DNA of 64,000 nucleotides from Dillenia suffruticosa (Eukaryota; Streptophyta; Magnoliopsida; Dilleniales; Dilleniaceae). The position numbers and the translations under genes were made by a program. Positions 1 to 10,763 of the stretch are shown piece after piece. Under the pieces are notes generated by a model. The model did no database searches, was not told the DNA's origin, and was given only the letters and a program-made list of their open reading frames with translations. The DNA is taken from assembly GCA_033439265.1 (NCBI GenBank), contig JAVTVX010000004.1:13033701-13097700 (forward strand). The letters are read 5' to 3'. Numbering within the stretch: position 1 is the first letter of the stretch; every line of letters begins with the position of its first letter.

Positions 1-705
1 AATAGTTGAATTAACAGATAATAAAATATAATAACATTTACTATATAAGTATAATAAAATATAATAACATTTACTATATAAATACAATAAAATATAGTAA
101 GATTTACTATTATAATAACGGATGTGAAAAGAAATAAATTTATTTGTCTCTCATGATGAAAAAATAATAACATTTATTATTAAACTAACCACAGTAATCG
201 AATTAACAGATGTAAGATATAGTAACATTTATTATATAATTACAATAAAATATAGTAATATTTACTATAAAATGATAATATTTACTATTATAATAATAGA
301 CGTGAAAGATAATAAATATATTTGTCTTCATGATAAAAGGATAGTAACATTTACTATTAAACAAATCACAATAGTCAAATTAACATATAATAAAATATAG
401 TATCTGTTACTATGTAGCCATAATAAAATATAGTAATATTTATTATAAAATAGTAACATTAACTATTATAATAACACATATGAAACGTAATAAAATTATT
501 TATTTTTCATCATAAAACGATACTAACATTTACTATTAAATTAATTACAATAGTCAAATTAACAGATAATAAGATATAGTAATATTTAACATATAACCAC
601 AATAACATTTACTATAACATAATAATATTTACTATTAAAATAATAACATTTACTATAATATAGTAACATTTATGATTAAATAGTAACACTACCGCTATTT
701 ATCAT
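1..705. repeat. Degenerate AT-rich tandem array, about 180-bp period
   Basis: About four copies of a unit recur, each opening near AATTAACAGATAATAA (at 9, 201, 378 and 557). Each then has several AATATAGTAACATTTACTAT-like words, a middle segment with GTGAAA then TTATTTGTCTTCATGAT, and an end with ACTATTAAA then CACAATAGTCAAATT. Spacing is 192, 177 and 179 bp. The array enters the window already in progress. The short word TAGTAACATTTACTAT is itself repeated inside each unit, so there is a higher-order pattern. It could be a local satellite or the internal repeat of a transposon. No coding potential is visible. Confidence 0.75.
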
Positions 706-1064
706 TTCCTTTTACACTTATTATTTCTTACTATATTCACCCATCATCACAACAACTGAAACAACTTTCAAAATAGTGACTACAAAACCTATATTTTGCC
801 ATCACAACTTATAGCTGTAAGGATAGGGGTATGTAAATTCAGACGTCCTTATATTCGTAAGTATAGAGTGTTGTTTATACAAACAGTTTGCTACCTTTAC
901 CCATGGTTCAAATTGTTTCATCAACGACTATTTTAAAACCATCGAAAAATATATACTACTTCCAACGGTTTTAACTATAACCGTTTGTATTGTTTCAAAA
1001 AACTGTCGATAATACTTACCGAAAGTAAACGTCACCGTCGGCATAATATTTTTAGTTTGTTGTG
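706..1064. mobile_element. Possible CACTA-like DNA transposon end next to the gypsy 3' LTR stub
   Basis: Read on the minus strand from 1064, the sequence opens CACAACAAACTAAAAATATT and soon gives GCCGACGGTGACG. It then has several inverted words of the type AACGGTT / AACCGTT and GACGGT / ACCGTC. This resembles the terminal and subterminal regions of CACTA elements, which begin CACTA and carry short inverted subterminal motifs. It abuts the first 16 bases of the gypsy 3' LTR at 1065-1080, as expected for an insertion there. The other end and target duplication were not found. No gene is seen. Confidence 0.35.
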
Positions 1065-1090
1065 CTAGAATTCTTCATCATTCTCCCCCC
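1065..1090 (-). repeat. Purine tract and first 16 bp of gypsy 3' LTR
   Basis: On the minus strand the end of pol runs into GGGGGGAGAA, a polypurine tract, followed by TGATGAAGAATTCTAG. TG is the expected LTR start, and the same word starts the 5' LTR beside the MULE. The remainder of this LTR is not seen to the left. It is displaced by another sequence or lies outside the window. Confidence 0.6.
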
Positions 1091-2344
1091 GTTGGAAGAG
1101 ACTTCTCCTCAAGTCGGACTTTTTGTCTTCCTTGTCGTAAGGTGATAAGTCAGACAAATTAAAGTTTGTTGAAACTCCATAGTTTTCTGGTAAATCAACC
1201 TTGTATGCATTTTCTCCAATTCGGTGTATTATTCAAAATGGACCATCAGCCCTTGGTTTGAGCTTTCCAAATCATCCAGGTGGAAAACGTTCCTTATGGA
1301 GATGGATCCACACCAAATCTCCCTCTTTAAAGCGTGCAGGCTTTCGGAATTTATTGGCTTGTTTCTTATATTTTTCATTTTTCTTTTGCGAACCTCATCA
1401 TGCAAGTGTTGAATCTGTTACCCTTTCTTTAGCATTATTACTGAATGAGTGATTGATTGTAATAGGAACAAGGTCCAATTGGCTAATAGGGTTCACAACA
1501 TATACAACTTCGAATGGACTTTTTTGTTCCGTAGTTTTGCTTTGAGATTGGTTGTAAGCGAACTTTGCTTGAGGTAATATGAGATCCCATTAAAAAATAT
1601 TCTTTTGCACCAAGGACCTTAATAGATTTCCCAGACTCTGATAGACACCCTCAGTGGACGGTGAGAGAAACTGAATTGAAGAGTAATTCCAAGCTTCCTC
1701 CAAAGGGTTCACCAAAAGTGACTCATGAATTTTGAATCACGATCAGAGGTAATGGTCTTTGTAATATCATGAAGTTTGACAATCTCCTTAAAAAAAAAAG
1801 ATTTGCAATGAGTAGCATCCAAAGTTTTGAGACATGGAACAAATTGCACCATTTTTTAAACCGATCAACCACTACCATAATTGAGTCTTTGTTCCTTTGA
1901 GTCCTTGGTTAGCCTACCACAAAGTCAATGCTTACTTCTTCCCAAGGTTTATTAGGAACAAGAAGTGGGACACATAGACTCGTATTTTGAGCATACCATT
2001 TAGCTATGTGTTAGATTCGACAACGTTCGACATGTTTTGAAATATCTCAAAACATATTTGGCCAATAAAAGTTTACCTTAACAAGAGCAACAGTTTTATC
2101 ATGCCCAAAATGGCCTCTAAATCCGCCTGTATAAGCCTCCTTGATAATTGCCTACTGCAAAGAACGAGTAATGCACTATCAATTATTTTTTAAAAGAAAC
2201 CCATCTTGCAAGAAGAAATCATTACAATATCTTGAATACATGGACTTTAGATCATGGAAAAATCGAAGTCTTCCTTATAAAGTTCCTTAATGCCTTCGAA
2301 TCCCAACATTGATACTTGCATTGAATAGAGTGACGCATATCTTT
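1081..2344 (-). pseudogene. Ty3/gypsy integrase, degenerate
   Basis: Read on the minus strand below 2341, fragments in changing frames match the family: the RNase H to integrase hinge LGFEGIKELY near 2300, then TKTQLWWW near 1885, and NLLRSLVQKNIF near 1610 followed by LPQAKFAYNQS and SPFEVVYVVNPISQLDLVP (about 1590-1460). The tail DLRRSLFQRGENDEEF ends at about 1068. Many stops and several frameshifts break the core domain, so no active integrase can be made. It is separated from the RNase H part by the CACTA insertion at 2345-5047. Confidence 0.8.
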
Positions 2345-5047
2345 CATAACAAAAAAACATACTTTTAGTCACGGATTTTTGCAACGAAAAAAATTTGTCA
2401 CTATTTTGCGACGAATTTAGTGACAAAAAATTTTTCGTCGCTAATTTACAACAAAATTTGTGACGAAAAATAAGTCATGGATAAATTAGTAACGGACACA
2501 TTATTTGTGGCTAAATTTATCGCTAATTGGTGACAAAAAATTTTTTATTGCAGATTTCATTGTTAATTAGTGACGAATAAAATTCCGTGACTAAATTTTG
2601 TCACGGATATCCGTAACTAAATTTAGCGACGAAAAAATTTCATGACAAATTTCATGGCTAAATTTCGCTACGAAAAAATTTCATGACAAATTCTGTCGTT
2701 CATTAACTACAAAAATTTTATGTCGCTAAATTCGTCGCTAATTAGTCACGAAAAAATATTTGTCTCTAAATTTAGTAACGAACTCCAATATTCGTGACTA
2801 AATTCATCGATAATTTGTCACTAATTTATTATCTATATTTCAAAATTTATGACTAATTTTATAACTAAATTTTTTCTATACTCGATTAGGAAATATTTCC
2901 AATCGTGTCCCTCTTTTATAATCAATTCTAAATAATGAAATTGAATTAAATATATAGTAAATATTATAATTCTCACCAAATTGTGAATTTTCAATAATAA
3001 ATAATTCAATCAATTTGTAATAAACAATTTTCAATAAATCGAGATTGTAGAGTTCACAATTTATGTTTTTATCTTCTACATATGTTTGCTTCTTTTATAT
3101 AATTTAATCGCTTTTGAAAATTCAGTTGTTCATCATCATTCGCTGTTGTCATCAACAAGAAAGATAATAAATGATACATCCACGTCTGACAATCCATCTC
3201 GTTTGGCAACTAGACCAAATATTAATTTTTGAAAAATGGCGATAATGATACAGATGGCTACTGATAGGTGGCAATCCATTTATAAATTATTATAAGGTTT
3301 AAAAAAATAAAATGAAATAATAAAATAATAAAATAAAAGAAAAAATAAGAAAATAAAATATAAAATGCAAATATATATTAAAAAAAGATTAAATTAGCGA
3401 CGGATTTATCGACGGATTTGAAATCTGTTGCTAAATTTAATCTATTTTAATTAGAATTTTATGTTTTTTTTTTATTTTATTAATTTATATTTACAAATCA
3501 TATTATTATTTTATAATATTTTAATTTAACATTTCATATTATTATATTATATTTCATTTTTAAAAGAATTATCTTCTTTAAATCTTAAAAAAAATTATAA
3601 AAACAAATCAATTTATTATGTTATAATATTTTAAAATAGTATTTTATTTTATTTTTTTATATTTTATTTTTTTAAGAACAATATTAATATATTTTTTAAT
3701 TCATTTATTTTTTATTTTAAGTTAGTATTTTATTATTTTTATTTTATAAAAAATTATCATATTTATTACTTTTAATTAATATGTTATATTTTATTTTTTA
3801 GCGACAAAAACAAAATCTGTATAGAAATCATAATTAAAAAATAAAATAAAATAAAATTATTAAAAATAAAAAATAAAATAAAAATATAAAAGATAAAATT
3901 CTAATTAAAAAATATTAAATTTAGCGACGAATTTGAAATTTGTTTCTAATTTAGCGACGAATTTTCAAATTTGTGGCTAAATTTAATATTTTTTTAATTA
4001 GATTTTTAAAAAATTTTCTTTCATTTTATTAATTTATATTAACAAATCATATTATTATTTTATAATATTTTAATTTAACATTTTATTTTATTTATTATAT
4101 TTTATTTTTTTATAAGAATAATATTATTTAAATCTTAAAAAAAAACCATAAGATCAAATCAATTTATTATGTTATAATATTTTAAAATAGCCTTTTATTT
4201 TATTTTTTTAAGAATAATATTAATATATTTTTAATTCATTTATTATTTTATTTTAAGTTAGCATTTTATTATTTTATAAAAAATTTATTTTTTAAATTAA
4301 TATGATATATTTTATTTTTATTTTATAATATTAAAAAACAATATTATTTTATTTTTAAATCTTTTATTATTTTGTTTTAAACTAAAATTTTATTATTTTA
4401 TAACAAATTGCTATTTTATATTATTTTTTTTATTATTAGAAAAATGTGAAAAAAAGATAATAAGTAAAAAAAAAACATATAACAAATTTTAACAGTAAAC
4501 TTGGTGGTTATATGCTCTTAAAAATTTACGCAAGTGCAGGAGTTCGAACCACACTGGGGGCAAAGCAGAGGCATTTTCTAGGAATTAAGTGAGGGTGGAC
4601 GTGTGGGCGGGTGCTGGCTCGGGTAGGCGGGCCGGCTTGGGTGCAGGTGAGAGCACATTTATTTTTTTTCCATTGTGAAATTAATGACGGATTTTAGCGA
4701 CGAAAAATTATCCGTCGCTAAATTTAGTGATGAATTTTGGATTTTCGTCACTAAATTTAGCAACAAATTTTTTTCCATCGTTAATTTAGCAACAGATAAT
4801 TTTTCATCGTTAAATTTTGCGATGGATTTTAGCTACGAAAAATTATCCATCGTTAAATTTAGCGACGAATTTTAGATTTTCGTAACTAAATTTAGTGACA
4901 GATTTTTAATTTCCGTTGCTAAATTTTTGTGATGCGTTGTTAGCGACGAAATTCGTTACTAAATCCGTCGCTAATGTTTTTAATGATAAATTTTTTTAAA
5001 AATTTTTGTCGCTAAATTTGTGATTAAAAATGTGTTTTTTTATAGTG
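2345..5047. mobile_element. Non-autonomous CACTA (En/Spm-like) element
   Basis: The right end reads, on the minus strand, CACTATAAAAAAACACATTT. The left end is its degenerate partner CATAACAAAAAAACATACTT. Subterminal zones (2370-2870 and 4680-5030) are packed with inverted copies of TTAGCGACGAAAAAT / TTCGTCGCTAAA, the motif class bound by CACTA transposase. The flanks are TTT (2342-2344) and TTC (5048-5050), a 3-bp target duplication with one change. Removing the element and one flank joins the gypsy reading frame across the RNase H to integrase border. No transposase ORF is present, so movement would have needed a partner elsewhere. Confidence 0.85.
3390..4300. repeat. Imperfect tandem duplication inside the CACTA element
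   Basis: Two AT-rich copies with a period of about 540 bp (about 3390-3780 and 3915-4290) share the same order of words: an inverted GCGACGAATTTGAAATTTG-type motif, a block with TTAATTTATATT and ACAAATCATATTATTATTTT, then AAATCAATTTATTATGTTAT, then a run of T-rich words ending in TTTTAAGTTAG. The rest of this interval is homopolymer-rich AT sequence without coding potential. Confidence 0.65.
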
Positions 5048-5050
5048 TTC

Positions 5051-5423
5051 TACTTAAAGCATCAGCACCTGATTTTGAACTCCACTTTTGTGTTTGATCA
5101 CGAAGGCATAGGCTTGAAGAAACTCTACGCTAGCATGTCATGGGTTGAGTTTGTGTTGGTCGTTGACATATTTCAGGGCCTCATGATCTGATAAAAGAAC
5201 AAACTCTTTTGATATGAGATAATGTCTCCAATTTGTTAAGACTCGAACAATGGCATAGAATTCTTTGTCGATTCCTTTGTAAACCATTCAATTTCTGACT
5301 GAAATAGGCGATAGGCTTGCCCTCTTGAGAAAGAACAGCTCCAATCCCCACATTTGAAGCATCAGAGCATACCTCAAATACTTTATTGAAGTCGGGTTGT
5401 ACAAAAAAGTGTGCTGCTATCAT
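5051..5423 (-). pseudogene. Ty3/gypsy RNase H, degenerate
   Basis: The minus-strand ORF at 5423-5181 contains FEVCSDASNVGIGAVLSQEG and PIAYFSQKLNG, the start of the RNase H fold with its first acidic residue. A frame change near 5260 and stops follow. The end, below 5110, reads KWSSKSGADALSR, the usual RNase H C-terminus, and stops exactly at the CACTA insertion. It would have degraded the RNA strand during reverse transcription. It is non-functional here. Confidence 0.85.
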
Positions 5424-5551
5424 TTTTCTTTTGATCTGCTCAAAACTCTTTCGGACACTATCATTCCATGCAAACTCCTTCTCCTTTAGGGTATCAATAA
5501 TAGGGGCAACAAGAGTACTAAATCCTACAATAAATCAATGGTAGAAATATG

Positions 5552-6223
5552 CTAACCCATGGAAACTCTGAACCTCTTGAAAGCATCTAGGCGTGGACCA
5601 ATTGACAATAGCTTCCACCGTACTTGAGTCGACATTGAGGCCTTCTTGAGAAATGACATACTCCAAGAAAATGACAGTAGTTGTAAGAAAGTGACACTTC
5701 CAGAGATTAGCACATAAATGTTAAAGACTTCACGTAAATGCTCCAAATGCTCTTTCACGCTTTTGATATAAATTAATATATCATCAAAATAAACTACCAG
5801 GAACTTGCCGATAAAAGTCTTAAAGACGTAGGTTATAAGACGCATAAAAGTGTTCAAAGCATTAGAGAGTCCGAAAGGCATTACCATCCATTCAGAAAGC
5901 CCATCCTTTGTCTTGAAAGCTGTTTTCCATTCATCTCTTGGGCACACCCGGATTTGATGGTATCCACTCCTAAAGTCAATTTTGGAGAAGATAAATGAAC
6001 CATAGAGTTGATTGAGAAGATCATCAAGTCGAGGAATTGGAAACCGATATTTGATTGTAATCTTATTTACTCCTCGACTGTCAATACGCATTCGCCAAGA
6101 ATCATCTCTATTTGGCATCAAGATAGGGGGAATTGCACATGGACTTAAGCTTTCTTTAATCAAACCTTTTTGCAATAGCTCTTCAACTTGCCGTTGTAAT
6201 TCTTCATGCTCTTTGGTACTCAT
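5552..6223 (-). pseudogene. Ty3/gypsy reverse transcriptase, partial ORF
   Basis: An open frame of 223 codons from ATG 6223 shows the RT order: EELLQKGLIKES at the N-terminus, WRMRIDSRGVNKIT, the F..S.IDFRSGYHQIR motif, VMPFGLSNALNTF and the catalytic VYFDDILIY (YFDD form of YXDD). After about residue 170 a frameshift replaces the expected thumb with unrelated residues until the stop. SNALNTF departs from the usual SNAP(S/A)TF. This is the best preserved part of the gypsy copy, but the enzyme is incomplete. Confidence 0.9.
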
Positions 6224-6383
6224 TCGATAGGCTGCCTTATTCGGGATAGATGCAGCAAGAACGAGATCTATGTTGTGCTAAGATTTTCTCATAGGCGGAA
6301 GTCCAGTAGGGATTTCATCAGGAACAATATCACGGAATTCCTCAAGCAAATGCTATAAAATCGATGGAGAATTCTCTCGAATT

Positions 6384-6850
6384 TTATTTTCCTCTAAGAG
6401 TACAAGTGCAAAGGCATGGTAGTGTGGTCCACCAATTGGAGGAATTGAGATCGTGAAAGGAAAAAATTTTCCTCCCTATTTGGTGGCAAAGACTTCTCTG
6501 CATCCTACAAGGCACCAACGTAATCTTGATACCGTCCGTGACAAAGGAATAAGTGTTCTTAAAGCCATCATAAGTCACCTTCCTGTCATACAACCAGGGT
6601 CTGCCAAGAAGCAAATGACATGCATCCATAGGAACCACGACAGAGAGAATTTCATCCTTATAATGGTGGCCAATTGAGAACTGGACCAAATAGCATTTGT
6701 CGACACATATATCATTGCCCCTTTTAAGCCATGAAAGTTGATAAGGCTCTGCATGGTTCTCCACCTTAAGCTGCAACCTGCTAACCATAGTAGTTAAAAT
6801 GACATTTTAGCAACTTCCGCTATAAATGATAACTGTAAATGATAACTGTG
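6384..6850 (-). pseudogene. Ty3/gypsy aspartic protease, degenerate
   Basis: The minus-strand ORF at 6788-6384 holds the C-terminal half of a retropepsin: PYQLSWL, VQFSIGHHYKDEILSVVVPM, CHLLLGRPWLYDRKVTYDGF. Just upstream, near 6830, the active-site region reads IYSGSC followed by a stop. The catalytic D of the expected D-S-G motif is therefore Y, and the frame is broken. The enzyme would have cut the Gag-Pol polyprotein. Confidence 0.8.
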
Positions 6851-7085
6851 CTCACCTTCCTGTTTGAAGTACAACGGGTATGAAAGACATTATGGCAAAG
6901 CCACTAATTATCTTGAGTATGGTCAGCCTGTAAGAGTCATCGAACAACAAGTGCTTCTCCCTGGTCGCCATCTTGTTCATCCTTACCTGTTTCATCAGCA
7001 TAGGAATCGAAGATTGGTTCATCTTTGTTTTCCTCTACCAAGGAAATTATCTTTCGTTGCCTAATCCTCGACACTTAAAACACTA

Positions 7086-7825
7086 TTTGGAACTAGAAGT
7101 TTTAGAAGGATTATTCACTAAGTAGTCTTGCTCGCCAAGGCTGGCCTAGAGGTTGAGGCATCGCCCCAATTAGAGACTCCCTCGTTAGCAACCAATTTAC
7201 GAGCCCCCTCTCCTTGAGTTGTTTTTCCACACGAAAAGCCAATTCGCTAACATCTCCAAAAGTCCAATAAGGCTATAATTGGACTATATTCTTGTTATCA
7301 GATCGAAGACCACCAAGATATCGTGCAATAGTTTGCTCCTCGGGCTCCATGACATCACACTTCATGAGATGCTCAAATTCGACCGTATACTCCTCAACGG
7401 TCATCTCCTCCTGCTTGAAATTGAAGAGCAGATGGAATGAATCTTGCTTGTAACTAGTGGGACGGAATTTTTTCTTTAGTTCCTTTTTCATCCTCTCCCA
7501 TGTTGCGATCTGCCCTTCCCTTCGTGTTCTCTACGTTGCTTTAAGTTTCCCACCAAATAGAGGCATGTTTCTTCAATTTGATGGCCACCAATTTGACCCT
7601 TTGTTCTTTCGGAATATTCTTGCGGTCAAACACACATTCCACCGTGCTTAGCCAATCGATGAAGTCTTCAGGATGTAATTGACCTTCAAAGTCGGGAATA
7701 TCAACTTTGACACCAAAATCATTGTGATGATGATGCCTCTGGTTACGTCGATAAGAAGCCCTCTCATTAATTGAATTAGATTCTTCTTCATAAAAAGGAT
7801 TGACATAGACATCCTCCTTTGCCAT
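7086..7825 (-). pseudogene. Ty3/gypsy gag, degenerate
   Basis: From ATG 7825 the frame gives a His/Arg-rich linker (residues 20-36) then VKVDIPDFEGQLHPEDFIDW and KLVAIKLKKHASIWWE, the standard plant gypsy Gag (retrotrans_gag) signature. A frame break near 7540 leads to a second segment (7491-7273) with MTVEEYTVEFEHLMK and EEQTIARYLGGLR, the C-terminal half of the same domain. Gag would form the virus-like particle. A zinc knuckle is not recognisable in the remaining degraded part. Confidence 0.88.
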
Positions 7826-8004
7826 CTTCTAAACCATGACGTTGCTCATCATGGTTTTCAGTTTGGAGACATTCAAGCTGTTGTTGGAGTTGTTGCACTT
7901 GCCTCCTCAAATCATCCATTTCGACATCACGAAGACCACGCTCGACTGGAGCCATGTTGATGTTTGCACCTCAACGACGTCATCCAGCCATGGCAAGAAC
8001 CGGA

Positions 8005-8016
8005 GCTTTGATACCA
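8005..8016 (-). other. Gypsy primer-binding site (initiator tRNA-Met type)
   Basis: On the minus strand TGGTATCAAAGC follows the 5' LTR end (CA at 8024-8023) after a 6-base spacer. It differs by one base from TGGTATCAGAGC, the complement of the initiator tRNA-Met 3' end used by most plant LTR elements. It fixes the LTR inner border and element polarity. Confidence 0.8.
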
Positions 8017-8022
8017 AACTAA

Positions 8023-8397
8023 TGGCTAAAGAGACGAGAGAGAAAAGCAACCCAAGCCCCAATAACAAGAAGTATGACTAAACCTCTTCAGGAATCCACC
8101 CGAGAAATTCTAGTCACAAGGTGAACAACTAGATTAAGAGTCAATTGAATAATATTTCTAAAAATCAAATCCTGCTTACATCGATAACAAGACCTTTAAT
8201 TTATAGTAACTAATGATTTTTTTTTTTTTCTGGAAAACCGGTTCAACTTGTCTATTACGTATTGATAACCCCTAATAACTTTCCTAGGGAACTCCAACTG
8301 CTTATTGTATTGGAAGCTAGACTCACACGTTTTTATCTTTTTTTTTTTAGCCTATATTTAATGTAAAAAAACCATGCCAAATGACCCATAGAATTCT
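8023..8397 (-). repeat. Gypsy 5' LTR, main part (first bases lie beyond the MULE at 13719-13724)
   Basis: On the minus strand the LTR starts TGATGAAGAA at 13724, is cut by the MULE and its target copy, and resumes at 8397 with AGAATTCTATGGGTCATTTG. It ends TTTAGCCA at 8023, next to the primer site. Total length is about 381 bp. A TATAAATTA box lies near 8200 (minus strand) and is a reasonable LTR promoter candidate. The partner LTR survives only as a stub at 1065-1080. Confidence 0.65.
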
Positions 8398-8612
8398 TGG
8401 TTATTTACCTAAATAACGTATATTTAGAAAAAAAATTACGCAAATAGCATTATTTTTTTTTATTTTCCAAAATATCGATTTTACATTCTCAGAATTCAAA
8501 ATAAAATTTATTTTTTTTTTGAAATTTTTTACGCTTTTTATGAACATTATATATATATTTTTTTGGAATTCCTGTTTCGCACTTACAAAGTGTGAAACCT
8601 GCAGGCATAAAC
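8398..8612. repeat. MULE left terminal inverted repeat
   Basis: About the first 90 bp align well with the reverse complement of 13620-13709. The block TTTCGCACTTACAAAGTGTG at 8574-8593 aligns with the block in the right end near 13530. Between them similarity is weak. The repeated CGCACT..AAAGTG is itself nearly palindromic and may be a transposase-binding site (inference). Confidence 0.8.
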
Positions 8613-9169
8613 TCAGAACGCGAAACACATTTCGCGTTCTGCTTCTTCATTTTTCCTTCTGGTTGTTGTCTCCTGCACCGTGGCGAAGATCATCCTCGCA
8701 TCTTCTCATCTTCTCCAAAGGTTGACCTCTTCTCATCTTCTCCAACCGCGAAGATCATCCAAGGTAACGTGTAGATTGAACCCTAATTTTGTCTCTGCTC
8801 TGTCCTCTATTGTCACATTATGCACGGATGTTATTTTAGGGTTTTGTGTTGTCTGAATTAGGGTTGTCTGTTGTTTAAATTAGTGTTCTCCAATCCTAAT
8901 TTCATTGTCAATTACTTTGCCATGGACTATGTTAGATGAAAGTACATGGATCCTTAGATATATAAGTGCCGAAGAACATGTTTTAGGGTTCAAAGGCTCG
9001 TGATTTTCATATATCTTTTTGGCAGACTTGAAAATTATATGATGATAACATGATATTTAAGCAACATTTCTTTTTTTTTTTAAAGGTTTATCTCTTTAAT
9101 TTAGAGTTTTGTTTTGTTTAACTTTGGGTTGTTCTCCAACCTGCTACTGTTGTAGAGAGAGAGAAAAAA

Positions 9170-10620
9170 AACATGGATGACAGTCATGTGAGATTGGTAC
9201 TTTATTGAGAAGGTGAAATTGGTGGTGTTGAAAACAAGTATCGATATAGTGTTGGACCAAAAATAGGTATTGTGGTTGATAACATAATTAAATGACAGGA
9301 GTTTATTAAAATCTTGTATCGTAAGAGTGGGTTTGATTATAAACAATTTAAACTGAGCGTCGCATGTAGATATCCTTATGGTCTGGGCAATCTCTTTCTT
9401 TTGTGTATTAACTATGAAGAATGATAAAATTTTGTCGAATGTGTTGTCACTTTCGAAATATATCGGGAGTTTGACGGCAGTTGAACTATTTTTAAAGGTA
9501 GAAGCAATTGTGGGTGTATCTGTTGACACATCCATGGTCGGTTGCTCAAGTTGGACTAGAGAAAATGTGGTAAAAGTTCTGGGTAGCTCAACGCCAATTG
9601 AAAACAGTATAGAAGTAATGAGTGATAATGGTGAGAGAAATTTCGGTTATTACACAAAGCTATTGATGGGTGGGAATATTGGAAATGATTGGTTACAGTA
9701 TGATGCATTTCTGTTGGATAATATTGCTTTGGGGACTAGTATAAGTAAAGCCTGTGATGGGCAGAAGACAGACACGATAGATATATTTTTTATTGATGAA
9801 TCATAGGATGCAAGTGATGAGAAGTAGCATATTAGTAATGAAGAAGATGAAGCTGTGGAAACTAAAAAAAAATGGAGTTGTTGAAAGGGAAGAGGAGATA
9901 CCATACTTGCACACTATGGATGAAAGGGTCATGATGGTTGATGAGTATAATGAAACTGATCGTCCAACACAAGATAATGATCAGCCATCCGAGTTAAAAG
10001 TTAGGATGGTTTTTCCTTCGAAAGAGCAAGTTTAGCATGCCGTCAAGTGCTTCTCGATGCGAGAGCACAGGTACTTTGAAGTCCATGAAAGTTCTTCAAC
10101 CATATGATTTGTAAGGTGTTATTTGTATGATGAAAATAATTGTTTGTGACATGTTCAGGTTAAATTGAAGAAGAGTCATCAGTTTTGGGAAATTACAAGG
10201 TTCAATGCAAAACACACGTGTTTCCCTCAATTGCCTTTGGGGGATCATCCGAATGTGGACTCAAATATGGTAGGTCGTATGACTAGAAGTCACATCAAAG
10301 AAAATGTCGATTACAAAGTATGTGACGTGGTTGAGGATATGAGAATGTACGGGGTAAATCTATTTTATAAAAAGGCTTGGATGGGACGTCAAAAGTCCAT
10401 TGAAATGGTGTACGGGAATTGAGAGACTTCTTACACATTATTGCCATAGTTTCTTGATACTGTGTAGATAAGTAACCCTGGCACAGTTGTTCAGTGAAGG
10501 TTTACTAAATTATCGGGGGATAAGTAACCTTGGCACAGTTGTAAGGCATGTGGTGAATACGGTCATAATCGTCATCATTGCCCCAATATGGCTCGTCTGC
10601 AAGTGAGGGTTAGACAAGGT
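9170..10620 (+). pseudogene. MuDR-type transposase, N-terminus and zinc knuckle only
   Basis: Pieces in changing frames follow the MuDR order. Near 9310-9420 is a PB1-like start (LYRKSGFDYKQFKLSVACRY). Next, near 10000-10100, is MVFPSKEQV..AVKCFSMREH then YFEVHES, the MuDR DNA-binding segment. From 10165 come KKSHQFWEITRFNAKHTC and MTRSHIKENVDYKV. After GRQKSIEMVYGN the frame stops at 10422. The next recognisable piece, at 10537-10579, is the CCHC zinc knuckle C-KA-C-GEYG-H-NRHH-C that normally ends the protein. The roughly 300-residue DDE catalytic core expected between them is missing, so the protein cannot catalyse transposition. Confidence 0.82.
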
Positions 10621-10763
10621 TAAGAATGTTGGTATAAATACGTGATTGTTATCGTATTATGTATGTTATTAATCATTTTCATAAGTTATGATTTAACGTG
10701 TTAATTTCATTTATTTTTTCTACTTACTAATGTTAATCTTATTTATTTTTCGTCATTTTAGAT

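Larger units (their letters stand above)
1065..8397 (-). mobile_element. Decayed Ty3/gypsy retrotransposon, interrupted by CACTA and MULE insertions
   Basis: Minus-strand order from high to low coordinate is: 5' LTR (13724-13719, then 8397-8023 across the MULE), primer-binding site at 8016-8005, gag, protease, RT, RNase H, the CACTA insertion, integrase, purine tract, and a 16-bp 3' LTR stub. The order PR-RT-RH-IN defines Ty3/gypsy. Every domain has stop codons or frameshifts, so the copy is dead. Both LTR beginnings share TGATGAAGAATTCTA (1080-1066, and with one change across the MULE junction). The gypsy copy is older than both the MULE and the CACTA element inside it. Confidence 0.88.

Noticed and set aside
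4525-4650. GTTCGAACC word resembling a tRNA T-arm, in a GC-rich patch
   Set aside because: No acceptor stem, D-arm or anticodon arm can be drawn around it. It lies inside the CACTA element, where such words are incidental.
8190-8240. T-run near 8218 as a LINE or SINE tail
   Set aside because: It lies inside the gypsy LTR with no flanking target duplication.
9378-9806. 142-codon ORF as a separate protein
   Set aside because: The conserved MuDR N-terminal residues are in a different frame here. This open frame is a shadow of the decayed transposase exon.
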